From NCBI GenBank assembly GCA_030407085.1, contig CM059582.1, positions 92,133,001-92,197,000 of the forward strand: a stretch of 64,000 nucleotides of DNA, read 5' to 3'. The position numbers and the translations under genes are program-made. Below are positions 11,368 to 23,838 of this stretch, one piece after another. The stretch comes from Trichopria drosophilae. Its lineage: Eukaryota; Arthropoda; Insecta; Hymenoptera; Diapriidae. Every line of letters starts with the position of its first letter. Position 1 is the first letter of the stretch. A model generated the notes under the pieces. The model was not told the origin of the DNA, searched no databases, and saw only the letters and a program-made list of their open reading frames with translations.

Positions 11368-12053
11368 CTACACGGAGAGAAATCTGAAAGGATGAAACTG
11401 TAGGTATTCCTTCGCCACTGTACTAAGATTTGGTGCTGGTGCTGCACCATGTGTCGCGTAATATCAATGTAAGAAACCCACAGTCTCAGACTGTGAAAAC
11501 GCTTAGGATGAGACTGCAAAACTGCGATGCTTTCTTCGAGGCTTTCTCCCGCCTAAGTTTTACTTTTTAGACTAGGGCTCTCCCGGACTTTTTTGTAGGA
11601 AATTTCCTCCTCTACAAAAAAGGTTTAGTAAATTTTTGCTCTATCTTGCACCGTTTTCGATACGGAAGCAATAGAATGAAAAACAACGTACTCAGCGTCC
11701 GACGCCATGTTTATCTTTTGTTTTAAAAACTCGATGTTCTTCGTTCTATCGCTTCCGTATCGAAAACGGTTCAAGATAGAGCAAAATTTTACTAAACCTT
11801 TTTTGTAGAGGAGGAAATTTCCTACAAAAAAGTCCGCGAGAGCCCTAGTCTAAAAAGTAAAACTTAGGCGGGAGAAAACCTCGAAGAAAGCATCGCAGTT
11901 TTGCAGTCTCATCCTAAGCGATTTCACAGTCTGAGACTGTGGGTTTCTTACATTGATATCACGCGACACATGGTGCAGAACCAGCACCAAATCTTAGTAC
12001 AGTGGCGGAAGGAATGCCTACAGTTTCATCCTTTCAGATTTCTCTCCGTGTAG
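11368..12053. mobile_element. 686-bp foldback (palindromic) MITE inside the Gypsy leader
   Basis: CTACACGGAGAG at 11368 is mirrored by CTCTCCGTGTAG ending at 12053. The two arms, ~315 bp each, are nearly perfect reverse complements; examples are AACTGTAGG, AGATTTGGTGCTGG, CCCACAGTCTCAGACTGTG, AAACTTAGGCGGGAG, GAGGAAATTTCCTAC and TTTTCGATACGGAAGC. Only a ~50-bp loop (about 11685-11735) separates them. If the repeat proper starts at CACGGAG, it is flanked by TA on both sides, suggesting a TA target duplication and a Tc1/mariner-type origin. It has no coding capacity. It sits in the retrotransposon leader, so it inserted later. Confidence 0.85.
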
Positions 12054-14006
12054 GTAGAAAAATAAAAATAAAAGAAATACATTGTCTGTCTAAAGGGACT
12101 GAGGAAAATGCATGGTTGTCATGAACATATTAATTAAGTCGAGGCGACTATATATTGATAAATTGTTCGACTATTTTTATTTAATTAATAAAGTCGACAG
12201 ATAACCTGTAAGGCCGATTACGGTTTGAGAAAATTAAATAGAGTCGACAATTAGTTGTGAATAAACGTTTAAAAGTGAAAAAGTGACATTATTTGTTTAT
12301 TGTGGTTTGACGTTTAAAGAAAATTTATATAATTATTAACGTTATTAGTTCTAGAGTAGTAAAATAATATAATAAAGATATTCAAAATAAAATTAGGAAT
12401 ATTTGTAATAAAGGAAAAAGTTTGATCAGTGAAAGTAACGGTTAAATTTTGAAAGGTAGAGCTTGCTAATAGAAAGTAAATAATGACAGGCTTTACTTTG
12501 AAAATATGATAATAGATAGTGAAACAATAACACAGAAGAATTTGATATTGAGATACGTTGTATGGTTAGTAAGTGAACAAGGACAAATTTAAATTTGAAA
12601 ATAGTATGTGAATAGGTAATAATAAAAGAAATAAAGATTGAAATTATATGTGTTATTGACATCTGACCAACAATATGATTGGGTTAGTCGATTACTATTA
12701 TATTACTAAAATAAATTAACGTCTTGGTAAAGTATAATAGTCTTCTATATGTATAGATAAATGAAGACTTAGTAAAATTGAAGTATAATAGACGTCTAAC
12801 GTAAAATTGACAGTTAGCGTCTAATTAGGTTATGAGAGTGTAGATGGGAACTATTAAGTGAACAGGCGATATGATAAGTCGTCTATTAATTATTAATTCT
12901 AGACAGACAATGGTATTTAAAATTTAGTTGATATGAAATTATGTTAAGTATTATTAATTATTGTTAAATATTATTTATCGACTGAATTTTAGGTTAATGA
13001 AATGATGGATTATTTAAGGTGAATGCGGTGTATTATTTATAATTTTGTTTGTATTGTCGACATTTCTGTAAATCCCGGTACATTTAAGAATTATTGGTCG
13101 GTCATTGTATAGGTTAAGTAAGTAATTAATATTAAATTAAAGCGGTACTACGGGGGTACTTGGTCATTGTAGACAACCATTTTATTTAAAGCGGATGGAA
13201 GTATACAGGTATGGATTTACGGTATTGTCTCGATGGGGCTGATTAATATTTATTACAGCGAAACAAAAGCGACTAGGATTATAGGCGACAAAAATAAAAG
13301 GAAAAATTAAGTCGATTAAATTGAAAGTTAATTGTAGGTTAGGTCGTCTATAGTTTAGTAAATGGTTGACAGGTGTGTTGGTCTTAGGATATAATGCCAT
13401 TGTTGGAGTAGATCCATGTAAGACCGACTAAATTAAATTATTAAAAGTTGAAATTTTAAATTAATAAAGTGATTTTAACGAACGGATTACAGTCTTTAAA
13501 AACAAGAAGTGAGGTTTAAGTCATCCATTTACTAGACGGGGTTTAAAAGATATTTGAGAGCGTATTATCAAATTTGAAGGATAAGACGTCAAATTAATTA
13601 ATCAAAATTGTGACTTTTAAATTATTTTATGGATTAAGACGTAAATATTTTTGAAGACTTTTATTTTATTTTAAGTTAATAAAGGCGTTAATTAGCCTAA
13701 AATGTATATTTGTGGATGTCTTAATAATTTATTTAAATGTAAAGTGCAATTGTGTATTTTTATTACACCTGACGTCAAGTCAATATTAATTAAATTGAAA
13801 TTTTTTAAAAAATTAATTGGACGTCTAATAACTTAATTTTTTATTTTTTTTAATTTATTAAATTAAAGTTTTAATTTTAATTTTATTCACTGACGTGAAA
13901 TAAATGAATGTAGGAATTCATCATATTCACGATAGGCGTGTGTGTTGATGTAATCGTAATTTATTTATTTACTGAATTAAGTGGCAATACAATTCAGAAA
14001 AGGAAA
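12054..14006 (+). other. long AT-rich leader of the Gypsy element
   Basis: About 2 kb of very AT-rich DNA between the foldback and the gag start, with no ORF of note. Short words such as GTCGAC, GTCGTC and GACGTC recur through it, as they do in the element's gag and pol, so I take it as native leader, not a foreign insert. No IRES, tRNA-like or repeat structure was recognised. Confidence 0.5.
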
Positions 14007-14915
14007 ATGAGCCAAGACGATTATCGTGAGTTAGATGAATGGGTTTTCCATTTGTCGACCCAAGAATTGGACGAGGCATTAGAGCGTCTCGAGTTAAATA
14101 GATCTGGTCGACCGTTTATTCGGGTCAGTCGTCTTTTAGATTGACTTGAGCGTAATTATACTGCGGCAGACTTTATACAAACTAATGTAGAGGAAAGTGA
14201 AGTACAGTCTAGGTCGCGTCGCGATGCCTTATTAGAATCTTTTGTAGGGTTTATTGAAGAGCCCCAAAATAGGGATAGAATTAGGGTTCAGGCTCAAGTA
14301 CATCGAGAACAGGATTTGTCGTCGATTAATAATATTGGAGAAGATATAAATAACCCAACAAGAGGACAAGATGGAAACGAATCAGATCAGAGCTCCGTAC
14401 AAGAGACTAATTTAAGTCAGAATGAAGCCGATCTGAATGAATTAGTACAAGGAGTCAGCCAATTAGTCGTCCAACAATTGAAAAATGGATGGTCAGATAG
14501 GGCGCATAGTACCACATTGGGCCAGGCGGCCAGGACAGAAAAAGTTACTTTCCGTGATACGTTTGACATTAACTATCCTTCACCCCCGGATGACGTACAA
14601 GCAATGGAGGAAGGTCAACATGTGCCACAGCAAAGTCGACCACGTCATGGAGACGTCCATATTATGGGAATGCCGGCCACTGGACATCCCCGCCGAGGCA
14701 AAAAGCTCCTAAATGGAGGAAGAAACCAGGGCAGGCATCTCGGGGTGCCCCAACTGCTGATCCAGGAAAATTCCAAGGCTCAGCAAATAAAACTCCGCCC
14801 GGAGCCAAGAAGATGGATAATCCAAACGCCGGAGTTTCCGGATTAAAATGTTTTCGGTGTGGTCTCTTGGAGCTATAATTGCCCTCGATGCCGAGAAAAC
14901 GAGATCAGGGATGCG
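14007..14915 (+). pseudogene. gag of the 9.2-kb Gypsy element (shortened)
   Basis: ATG at 14007 (AAAATGAGC). The N-terminal part (WVFHLSTQELDEALERLEL, then GRPFIRVSRLLD) resembles the SAP-like helix pair at the start of some insect Gypsy Gag proteins. An in-frame TGA at 14142-14144 is followed by more Gag in the same frame to 14846. A zinc knuckle is split by a frameshift: KCFRCGLL in one frame (~14848-14871), SYNCPRC in the next (~14875-14895). The protein is only ~300 aa and lacks a recognisable capsid core, so an internal deletion before the knuckle (~14600) is likely. It would have formed the virus-like particle. Confidence 0.65.
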
Positions 14916-17895
14916 TAGGAGAGGTCGCACCTATCCCTGGTTCTCGAATACAGACCTCCTCACCATTAGACCGAGCAGCCGCTCAATACCCGTCAGAAGT
15001 GCACGTGGCGACGGAAGAAGGCAGTACTCGATGGTGGGTAACTGGGACTGTCCATGGTCACAGACTGAAAGCTCTGTTTGATCCAGGAGCGGCTCGTACG
15101 GTAATCGGGCGTATCGCACATCGACTCGGCCATAATGTTGGTCTCCACATAGAACCATATCGAGGTAGTGACGCTAAAGTCGCTGATTGAAGAACTGTGT
15201 CGATCACCGGCCAAATTCGACTACCATTTAGGATTGGCAACCAGGAGAAATGGCTGACCGCCTTACTAATACCAGATTTGGAGCCTGAATGTTTGCTAGG
15301 TGCCGACTTCATCAGGGAATTCAACGCAATCCTTCATCCTCGGCAGAATTACATTGCGCTGAATGGAAATGTATAAAGAATTCCAGTAGAGGTCGCTATG
15401 GTTTCCCTTCCTCTTGAAGAGATCCACGAGACATCGGGTCTACAGAAGTTGACGGACGAACAACAAAGACGTCTCCAGAGAGTAGTTCAATCGGTTATTC
15501 CTACGGATACGCCTCAGATAGGATGTACTCACTTAGTCGAGCACGTGATAGATGTAGGTTGTGCCCAACCAATTAAACAACGGTATTAGCCGGTCTCGAA
15601 GAAGATTGAGGAAGATATGCACCAACAGGTTCAACATATGTTAGATGAGGGCATTATTGAACCATCTTCAAGTCCATGGTCGAGTCCTGTCGTCATGGTC
15701 AAGAAGACAGACGGTACGTGGCAACCCTGGATTTAGGGAGCGCCTATCATCAAATTCCGATGGACAGACGATCCAAACGAATCACGGCATTCACACTGCC
15801 CGGAAAAGGATTATTCCACTTCCGTAGGATGCCCTTTGGATTGAAAGGAGCCCCCGCTACTTTTCAGCGGATGATTGATTCTCTGATTGGGCCCGAGTTG
15901 GAGCCCTATGCCTTCTCATATTTAGACGACATTATAATTGTCACTGAGTCGTTTGAGGAGCACCTTAAGTGGGTAGAGTATGTCCTAAACAAAATTAAAG
16001 ACGCAGGACTAACTATAAATTTGAAAAAGAGCGTCTTTGGTAAGGAAGAAGTTAGATATTTAGGCGTCTTAGTCAATAAAGATGGTTTCCGACCCGATCC
16101 TGAGAAGATTAGACCGATTGTGGAGTATCCAGCGCCGAAGAACTTAAAGCAATTAAGAAGATTCATCGGTATGACGTCATGGTACCGGAAGTTTATGGGT
16201 GACTTTGCCACTATTGCAGAGCCACTCACTCAATTAACACGGAAGGACCAGCCCTACATCTGGGGAGAGGCGCAACAAGAAGCTTTTGAACGACTCAAAT
16301 ATTTGTTGAGTACAGCACCTATTCTTCACCGGCCTGACTTCTCAAAAGAATATATTTTGGAGACAGACGCTAGTGATACGGGTCTCGGAGTTGTGTTGAG
16401 TCAACAGTTCGACGAAGACAGACGGGTTCTCGCGTTTGCAAGTCGAACATTAACCCCGGCCGAGCGAAACTATTCAGTTTCAGAACGAGAGTGTTTGGCT
16501 GCTCTATGGGCCATACGTACATTCCGAGAGTACGATGAGGGCTATCAGTTTATGATAATCACAGACCATAAGAGTCTCGAATGGCTCGGTAATTTACGAA
16601 CCCCCAAGGGTAGACTAGCTCGATGGTCCCTAGAATTGCAGGGTTATCAATATAGCGTGAAACACCAGAAGGGTTCCCTGCATCACGTACCCGACGCGCT
16701 GTCGCGCATGTACGAGACGGACGATGGAGTCCAAATTAGTTCAATGTAAGAGACTCCCAAGGTCTTGGATGAATGGTATCTGGAGAAACTTCGACAACTC
16801 GAAGATCATTCATACAAATTTCCCTACTGGAAACTCGTTGGTGGTCAACTATATGTCTACCGTCCAAATCCCATATTAGATACGTTGATGGACGACGAGA
16901 ATGCGTGGAAGTTAGTCGTCCCAGAAGAAAATAGGCAGGCGATTTTAAAGGAGAGTCACGACGTGCCTACTGCTGGTCACCTCGGCAACCTTAAAACTTA
17001 TGACCGGGTTGCTCGGTATTATTTCTGGCCGACTATGAGGAAAGATGTTGTAAAATACGTACGGAGATGTTCTGTGTGTCAACGAATGAAAATTCCTCCG
17101 GTCGCTCCAGCAGGGTTAATGGGTCGTCGACCAATTCCGGGACCATAGAAAATTGTTACCGCGGATGCCATGGGTCCCTTCCCTAAAAGCTCTCAAGGTC
17201 GAGAATTTATATTAGTCTTCCAAGATGTCTTTACACGCTGGATAGAATGCGTGCCTGTTAGAAAAGTGAACGCGGTCTCTGTAATTAAGGCGTTTAATGA
17301 AAGAATCGTTTTTCGCTTCGGAACGCCAGAGGTCATCCACACAGATAATGGAAAAGCCTTCCAGACTAACTTACTCGATAGGTACTTAAAAGAGCGAGGA
17401 ATTAAGCCCTCGACGAGTCCTCCTTATCACCCTCAGGCCAATCCAGTCGAAAGGACTAATAGGACTTTAAAAGGGATGATTATATCCTTTGTCGAGGAGA
17501 ATCATCGTCAATGGGAGAAATATATTTTGGAATTTGACTTTGCCTACAACTCAGCGATTCACGACTCTATGCAAGAGAGTCCGGGGATGATGAATTATGG
17601 ACGTCAATTGGTTCCGGATCATTCAAAACGTCATTTGGATCAAGCGGCTGAGCGAGCCCAAGAAGAGCCGGCTGTTCAAGATTGGATGGCACGATTGAAA
17701 GCCTTAAGGTCCCTACATCAAGAGGTAACTCGTAATATGGAAGCTGCTCAAGAGCGTCAAGCGCACTATTATGATGCGAGAAGACGAGACGTCCAATTTA
17801 ATACAGGGGACGCTGTCCTTAAAAGAAACTACGTGTTATCAACGGCGGCACAAAGTTTCGCTGCAAAATTGGCTCCTAAATTTATAGGAGCTCAG
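14916..17895 (+). pseudogene. pol (PR-RT-RNase H-IN) of the 9.2-kb Gypsy element
   Basis: Protease: ALFDPGAARTVI (~15072-15107) in place of DTG/DSG, with LLGADFI (~15293). RT: HMLDEGIIEPSSSPWSSPVV (~15635-15695), then a break where ~40 codons carrying the 'FCVDYRKLN' motif are missing (~15716). After it RYVATLDLGSAYHQIP, MPFGLKGAPATFQRMID and SYLDDIIIVT (YLDD active site, ~15920). RNase H: LETDASDTGLG, SVSERECLA, ITDHKSLEWL. Integrase: HHCC zinc finger (HDVPTAGH to CSVCQ, ~16960-17085), TADAMGPF, HTDNGKAF and VERTNRTLKG give the D-D-E set, all present. Stops: 15187, 15373, 15587, 16747 and 17146. The integrase breaks off after APKFIG near 17890, without the usual C-terminal GPY region. Confidence 0.88.
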
Positions 17896-17899
17896 AGGG

Positions 17900-18562
17900 A
17901 TGAAGCGGGCGCTCATAGAGCAGAGCCGCGCCACGAAGATGGAGGAGCTCATGGAGCAGCTTCAGATCTTCGAGGAGTTCCCTGTTTGGGGAGCCACCGA
18001 AGAGGAGTTGGAGGGGGCTGTCCAGGAGGCTGCTGCAGCCGAGGCGGTACCGATGACCCCCGAAGAAGAATAGAGAGAGCTGGAAAAGGAAATGCGGGCG
18101 GTCCGCCTCCAACGGATCGCTCTGGAGAAAGTGGAGGAAAGGCTATTTCGCCGGATGGATGGCCTCTTCCGAAAAGCTCCACCGCCGACGACTATGGAGC
18201 GCCTCCAAAAGTCCATCGCGGACTACCGCCAGGAATTGGTGGTGCGTGGCCAATTCCGGACCCAGCGTAGCTTCAAGCGGACCGAGGCCATTAGGCGAGT
18301 GCAGGAGTTGTGAGCCCGGGAGCAGCCGAAACTCGTAGACTTGGAGATGGCGGTCGCCGACGCCGAGCAAGACTTGGCGGACCTCCAGGCCCAGGCAAAC
18401 GTGACGGAGAGGGCCTTGAAATCCGCGAGAGGAAAGGGGGAGTGGGCCAAATCTCGCTTCGGTTATGCGGAAGTGGAGCTGCGAGTACAGATCGCCCGCG
18501 CCCAGGCTCCACTCCAGCGCATCCGGGAAGAATGCGCCCTGTGTGGGCACCAGCGGCGATGA
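17900..18562 (+). pseudogene. third ORF of the Gypsy element: coiled-coil protein
   Basis: ATG at 17900 opens a frame to 18562, broken only by a TAG near 18070 and a TGA at 18311. The product (~220 aa) is rich in Glu, Arg, Ala, Leu and Gln with heptad-like spacing: MEELMEQLQIFEEF, LEKEMRAVRLQRIALEKVEE, DLEMAVADAEQDLADLQAQA. It ends ECALCGHQRR, a lone CxxC. It is GC-rich relative to the leader. It lies where env would be, directly after the truncated integrase, but has no signal peptide or membrane segment, so it is not an env. I do not recognise the family. It may be a structural or Gag-like accessory product, or a captured host fragment. Confidence 0.55.
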
Positions 18563-18947
18563 AGAGGGTTAGACGACCGAACAATCAGGCGGACGCCTAT
18601 CCTATTAATAGTCGTCCTATGTTATGGACAGTCGTCCTCAAATCTTTGTGATAAGTGGGCGACATGCGGGTACCGCATCTGTAAAGTCAGATAACCAAAT
18701 AAAAGGCTCGCATAGTAAATATTAATAAATACATTGGTGTGGTACATTTTACCTCTTACTAATTGCATGAAATAAATCCTGATAACCTTCCCGGTGGATT
18801 GAACTGTTCCCTTCCCTTTTAAAATTGCCTAGACGATGCTAGGAAGAGATACATAACTTTGAATGTAATTTTTCTTTTATACCTGAGCTTAGAGGCCTAG
18901 TGACAGAGCTGGTACCCGGATCGGATAGTCAGCGTCTGGGCGGGGGG
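18563..18947 (+). other. 3' untranslated region and polypurine tract of the Gypsy element
   Basis: 385 bp without a protein. Just before the 3' LTR lies a G-rich tract, TCTGGGCGGGGGG (18935-18947), ending where TGTAACGG begins; this is the expected place of a polypurine tract priming plus-strand synthesis. Confidence 0.6.
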
Positions 18948-19650
18948 TGTAACGGAAAAGCTAAGTTTTGCTCCTTAAAGCCTAAAGTAACAGCATTCCG
19001 TTATGCCCTAAGCTCCGGCAACGGTAGTCCTGATTAGAATAATATATAGATATACATCTAGGGAGTTTTCAAGACTAGCGGGCTGGAGAGACTCGGAGAG
19101 CTGGCAACGTCGCGACCCTACAGGTGTGTGGCATGGAAAAACCGGCGAGAGGAGAGAGACCTCAACGACTTGCGTGGCGATAACCGGCTGATCCGAGCGC
19201 GGATAATTCTTTTTTTTTGTATCCGGTTTTGCGGACTTGTGAGTGTGCGTGTGGGTGACGGACGGACGTCCATAATCTCTAGGCATCCAAATTGTGTTAA
19301 GTGGACGGCCTCTTTCGGTGGACGGTACGCGGACCCAACGGATAAAGCTAGGCCCCAAGGACCGGCGTATTAGTGTGTAGGAGTGACTCGCTAACATTTT
19401 TGTAAGTACCAGTTTTCTCTGGTCCCTTTTCTCAGGTCATAATAAATTTTGATTCCGCGTGATTGTTTCCGATTCTTTTATTAAAAATTTTACGTTCCCT
19501 CCGTCTTCCTTCCCGGATTGACCTTCCGTCTCGCGTTTGTCCAGGTTGTGCTCCCTTCAAGGTCAGCACTTTGTAACTGTCGGCGCGAGACCGGTTACAG
19601 TGGTTGATGGACCCTTTGGTGGCCCTTTGTCCAGCTGAGAGACAGTTACA
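18948..19650 (+). repeat. 3' LTR of the 9.2-kb Gypsy element
   Basis: 703 bp, TGTAACGG to CAGTTACA, aligned along its length with the 5' LTR. AATAAA lies at 19441-19446. It is followed by the ACAC duplication (19651-19654) and the satellite phase resumes at once (AATTGGCGACGGAATC). Confidence 0.9.
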
Positions 19651-20677
19651 ACACAATTGGCGACGGAATCATTTTTTAAATGATCATTCTTTATAACGAT
19701 TACTGATAACTTGTGAAGAAACTTCTTTATAAAGTTACAATATGGCATGCTCTTAAAAATACTGTTTGAAATAAGGAAAATATTGTTTTGAAAAAATTGG
19801 TGGCCGAATAATTGTTTAAATAATCATTGTTTATAACGATTTCTGATAACTTGGGTAGGATATTCTTCATTAAGTTAAAATTTTGCATACACTTCAAAAA
19901 TACTCTTTGAAATAAGCAAAATATAGTTTTGAAACAAATCGCGAAGGAATCATTGTTTAAATAGTAATTCTTTATAACGATTACAGACAACTTGTGCAGG
20001 AAATTCATTACAAAGTTCAAATTTTCCAAGCACTTCAAAAGTACTGTTTGAAGTATCGAAAATATCGTTGTGAAACAATTGGCGACGGAATCATTGTTTA
20101 AATAATTATTGTTTATAACGATTTCTGAAAACTTGTGCAGGAAATTCTTTATAAAGTTAAAATTTTGCATGCTCATTAAAAATCCTGTTTGAAATAAGGA
20201 AAATGTTTTGAAAAAATTCGTGGCAGCATAATTGTTGAAATAATCATTCTTTATAACGATGCGTGATAACTTTTGCAGACCTTCTTTATAAAGTTAGAAT
20301 TTGGCATGCTCTTTAAAAATACTGCTTGAAATAAGGAAAATATCGTTGTGAAACAATTGGCGATGGAAGCATTGCTTAAATAATTATTGTTTATAATGAT
20401 TGCTGTAAAATGCCTTTAACTTGTGCAGAAAATTCTTTATAAAACTAAAATTTTGCATGCTCTTTAAAAATACTGTTGGAAATAAGAAAAACATCGTTTT
20501 GAAACTATTCGCTACAGAATTATTGTTTAAATAATCATTCTTTATAACGATTACTGATAACTTCTGCAGAAAATTATTAATAAATAAAGTTAAAATTTTG
20601 CATACTCTTTAAAAAGTCTGTTTGAAATAAGGGAAATGTAGTTTTAAAACAATTTGCGATGGAATCATTGTTTAAAT
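19651..20677 (+). repeat. 141/151-bp satellite, block 2
   Basis: About 7 monomers of the same satellite and orientation as 8290-10473. It ends with AAAT (20674-20677), duplicated after the next insertion. Confidence 0.9.
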
Positions 20678-21604
20678 TATAACCTCGCCCTGAAAAGGAC
20701 GAGACAGATTTATTCCAAATTTACCGTGAATATAAAAAAAGGGGGGGGGGGAGACGAGTTCTAATCTCGCGACGGCGGAACTTCTTTTGAGATGACCGGG
20801 GGTTCGTGAATTTACTCGCGGATACACTATAAGTCACTTAGTGGAAAAAGAGTACTTACAAGCGATGATCTTGGAGCAGGAACCTCGGTCGGTCGTGGCG
20901 ACGATAGACGGCTGCTCGGGACGGCTCGCTTCCTGGGGTCCTCGGTCTCGTCCGTCTTCGGGGCGATGGCTCGGTCACCAATCCTCTCGGCTGTGGGTGG
21001 CGGTGAAGACGTCCTGAGCACTCGTGAGGCTGGGTGGCGCGGGATGTGCACTTTAAGGCTCGAAGACTTCGAAATCGCGGGTAGATTCCTCTTACAGACT
21101 CCTAGTTCGAGAGACTGCTCGAGACTAACTGCCTACTGTCCTCCTCTTCTCTTGCGCGGCGGTGCGCCGTCGAGCCGGCGCGTGCGCGCTCGAGTGATCG
21201 GCGTGAGAGAGGGGTTCGTCCGGGGGTCCTAGTCGGGGGACGTACTCGTCGGGGCGATGACGAGCACCGTCCTCGGGGTCTTCATGGTGGGAGGGGACGA
21301 CACGGAGCGCTGACAAGTGCTTCGTGCATCCCCGTATCGTCTCGGGCTAGCTGTCGCTGTTTTGAGAGAGAGAACGATAGGGAGGGATGGAGAGAGGTCG
21401 GCGGCGGTGGCCGAGGCCCGTTACTCGGGAACTCTCGAGGCGCACTGCGGCACGACCTGTGGGGGAGGATGAGTGGAGGCGCGCTCCGGTAAAAAGGACC
21501 GTTTCTCCTCCGGGAGGGGCGGACTTCGTAGCGGGGTTACGCCCGGCCCCAATAGATGGCGCGAGATTCGGGAAGCGCGTCGATCTGTGACGGGTTTCGA
21601 TACA
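20678..21604. mobile_element. GC-rich solo LTR, 927 bp
   Basis: Inserted in satellite with a direct 4-bp duplication AAAT (20674-20677 and 21605-21608). Termini are TATAACC.. and ..GGTTTCGATACA, an imperfect TG..CA pair with a short inverted repeat. Composition changes sharply (GC-rich, a G10 run near 20740, GAGA runs near 21365). No internal coding region or second LTR is seen, so I read it as a solo LTR. Read on the minus strand it starts TGTATCG and has AATAAA about 35 bp before its end, so minus orientation is more likely. Confidence 0.7.
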
Positions 21605-22491
21605 AAATAATCTTGTTTATAACGATTTCTGATAATTTGTGCAGAAAATTCTTTATAAAGTTAAAATTTTGCATGCTCATTAAAAATACTCCTTGAAATA
21701 AGGAAAATATTGTTTTGAAACAAATCGCGAAGGAATCATTATTTAAATAATCATTCCTTATAACGATTACTGATAACTTGTGAAGAAACTTCTTTATAAA
21801 GTTACAATTTGGCATGTTCTTTAAAAATACTGTTTGAAATAAGGAAAATATTGTTTTGAAAAAATTAGCGGCAGAATAATTGATTAAATAATCATTCTGT
21901 ATAACGATTTCTGATAACTCGGGTAGGATATTCTTCATAAAGTTAAAATTTTGCATACGCTTCAAAAATACTGTATGAAATAGGGAAAATATCGTTTTGT
22001 AATAATTGGCGACGGAATCATTTTTAAAATAATTTTTGTTTATAACGATTGCTGTAAAATGCGTATAACTTGTGCAGGGGATTCTTTATGAAGTTAAAAT
22101 TTTGCGTACACTTCAAAAATCTTGTTTGAAATAAGGAAAATATAGTTTTGAAACAATTCGCGACGGAATCATTGTATAAATAATCATTCCTTATAACGAT
22201 TACAGACAACTTGTGCAGGAAATTCATTATAAAGTTAAAATTTTGCAAGCTCTTTAAAAATACTGTTTGAAATAAGGAAAATAACGTTTTGAAACAATTC
22301 GCGGCGGACTTATTGTTTAAATAATCATTGTTTATAACGATTGCTATAAAATGCGTTTAATTTGTGCAGAAAATTCTTTATAAAACTAAAATTTTGCATG
22401 CTCTTTAAAAATACTGTTGGAAATAAGAAAAATATCGTTCTGAAACAATTCGCTACTGAATCATTGTTTAAATAATCATTCCTTATAACGA
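21605..22491 (+). repeat. 141/151-bp satellite, block 3
   Basis: About 6 monomers in the same orientation, between the two solo LTRs. It resumes at AAATAATC and ends at ACGA (22488-22491). Confidence 0.9.
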
Positions 22492-23838
22492 TGTACCGTA
22501 CGAGCCGTAATACGTACGTTTTAAACACCCGGTATATTTAGAATATTTTTGGAAGTCTTCTTAAATCTCAAAAATCAGTTTGGAAAAGTGAAACATACAT
22601 TTCCTTTTAGTACAGCTGTATGTCATAACTTATTTAAATGAGCTAACGAAAATGTGAGAATGAGAACTTTGGGACTGTACGATCATAAAATTTATATTAT
22701 CTCATATTAGATAAGCTGGCCCAAGTGTGAGAACGCTTTGGGATCTCGTCCTTGCTCTCATTCTCATAAATAACCATGCCGCTATATGCAATCTGGCGGA
22801 AAAACCGTCATCAAATTTATCTAAAATTAAACACCAAGGAAACCCTCTTAATTCCATTTTTCTAGAAATTTTTTCTTCAAAATATTCTAAAATTTATATA
22901 TTTCATTAAGTCACAAAAGAATCATCGTTATTCATTTAAACTAAATTGTTAAATGTACTGTTAAAAATTGCTTTATTCAAAGATTAGAAAATTATAGTTA
23001 ATATGAAAATATTGATAATAATGGATGCTTCTCTTGTAATACCTTATTAATTAAGCCGTATCAGTTATGATTTACATAGATCCTCGCCTTTTAATCCGAA
23101 ATATATTTTAACTGTTAGATCAAAACACCCCTTTCCCTTAAAATTACAACAATATCTTCTTCATTATTAATAACATTTCGAAATATCTCTTACCATAGGC
23201 GAATATTAATATTAAATAACATTTAAGTTTGTTTAGTTTATAATTGACATATTCAATCGCACTTATAAATGCCTGTTTCAAATTATGTAACACTTATTAA
23301 TATTAATGATACCCTTGGAAATAATGTTGACAACCACTTTAAAATTAATTTTCGTAAATAATATTCTTTCGTTATACTCTGTTTGTTTAAATCCAATGTT
23401 CATTAATATCGATAACTGATTTAGGAACAAGGCATTAACTATTTGTGCGTTAATTAATTCTGTATTTAATATTAATTAATATTGTTAAATACTTAAATTG
23501 TATTCGCCTTGCCTCGGCGACAGCTCGCTCATATCGCCCCTCCCCTTGCCGTTTTTCCGAAATCGCATCCTTTTTTTCCTTTCGTAGCATAGCGGGTAGG
23601 CCTGCGAATCCACAACCCTCTTCCCTCCTACCTATTGCATAAAACCACAGAGACAAAGTCGTCCCTGTCACGCGACTACTACTCGTATTCAAAAGCATTT
23701 TGATCCTATAAATTCTCTCTCTTTTTTTTTCCTTCCCCTAGACTTCGCGTTTCCCCTCTAAACTTATTGTACCATTTTTATTTATTTCCTTTTTTTGTTT
23801 ATCATCTTCCCTAATAAATAACTTTATTTTATTTTATA

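Larger units (their letters stand above)
10474..19650 (+). mobile_element. Ty3/Gypsy LTR retrotransposon, 9.2 kb, full structure
   Basis: Two LTRs (10474-11170 and 18948-19650) beginning TGTAACGG and ending in GTTACA (3' copy) bracket gag, pol and a third ORF. The flanks show the target duplication ACAC (10470-10473 and 19651-19654), inside satellite. By eye the LTRs differ at about 8 of the first ~230 positions, so the insertion is not recent. A PBS-like site follows the 5' LTR and a G-rich polypurine tract precedes the 3' LTR. Pol order PR-RT-RNaseH-IN is that of Ty3/Gypsy. Stops, a deletion in gag and one in RT make it non-autonomous. Confidence 0.9.

Noticed and set aside
17882..18550. 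Minus-strand frames opposite the coiled-coil ORF and plus frame 17170-18270 past 17890
   Set aside because: GC-rich antisense or out-of-frame shadows; the frame starting at 17900 has the coiled-coil pattern and its own ATG.
20827..21590. Arg/Pro/Ser-rich frames in the GC-rich solo LTR
   Set aside because: Low-complexity composition effect; no start context, no motif, overlapping on both strands.
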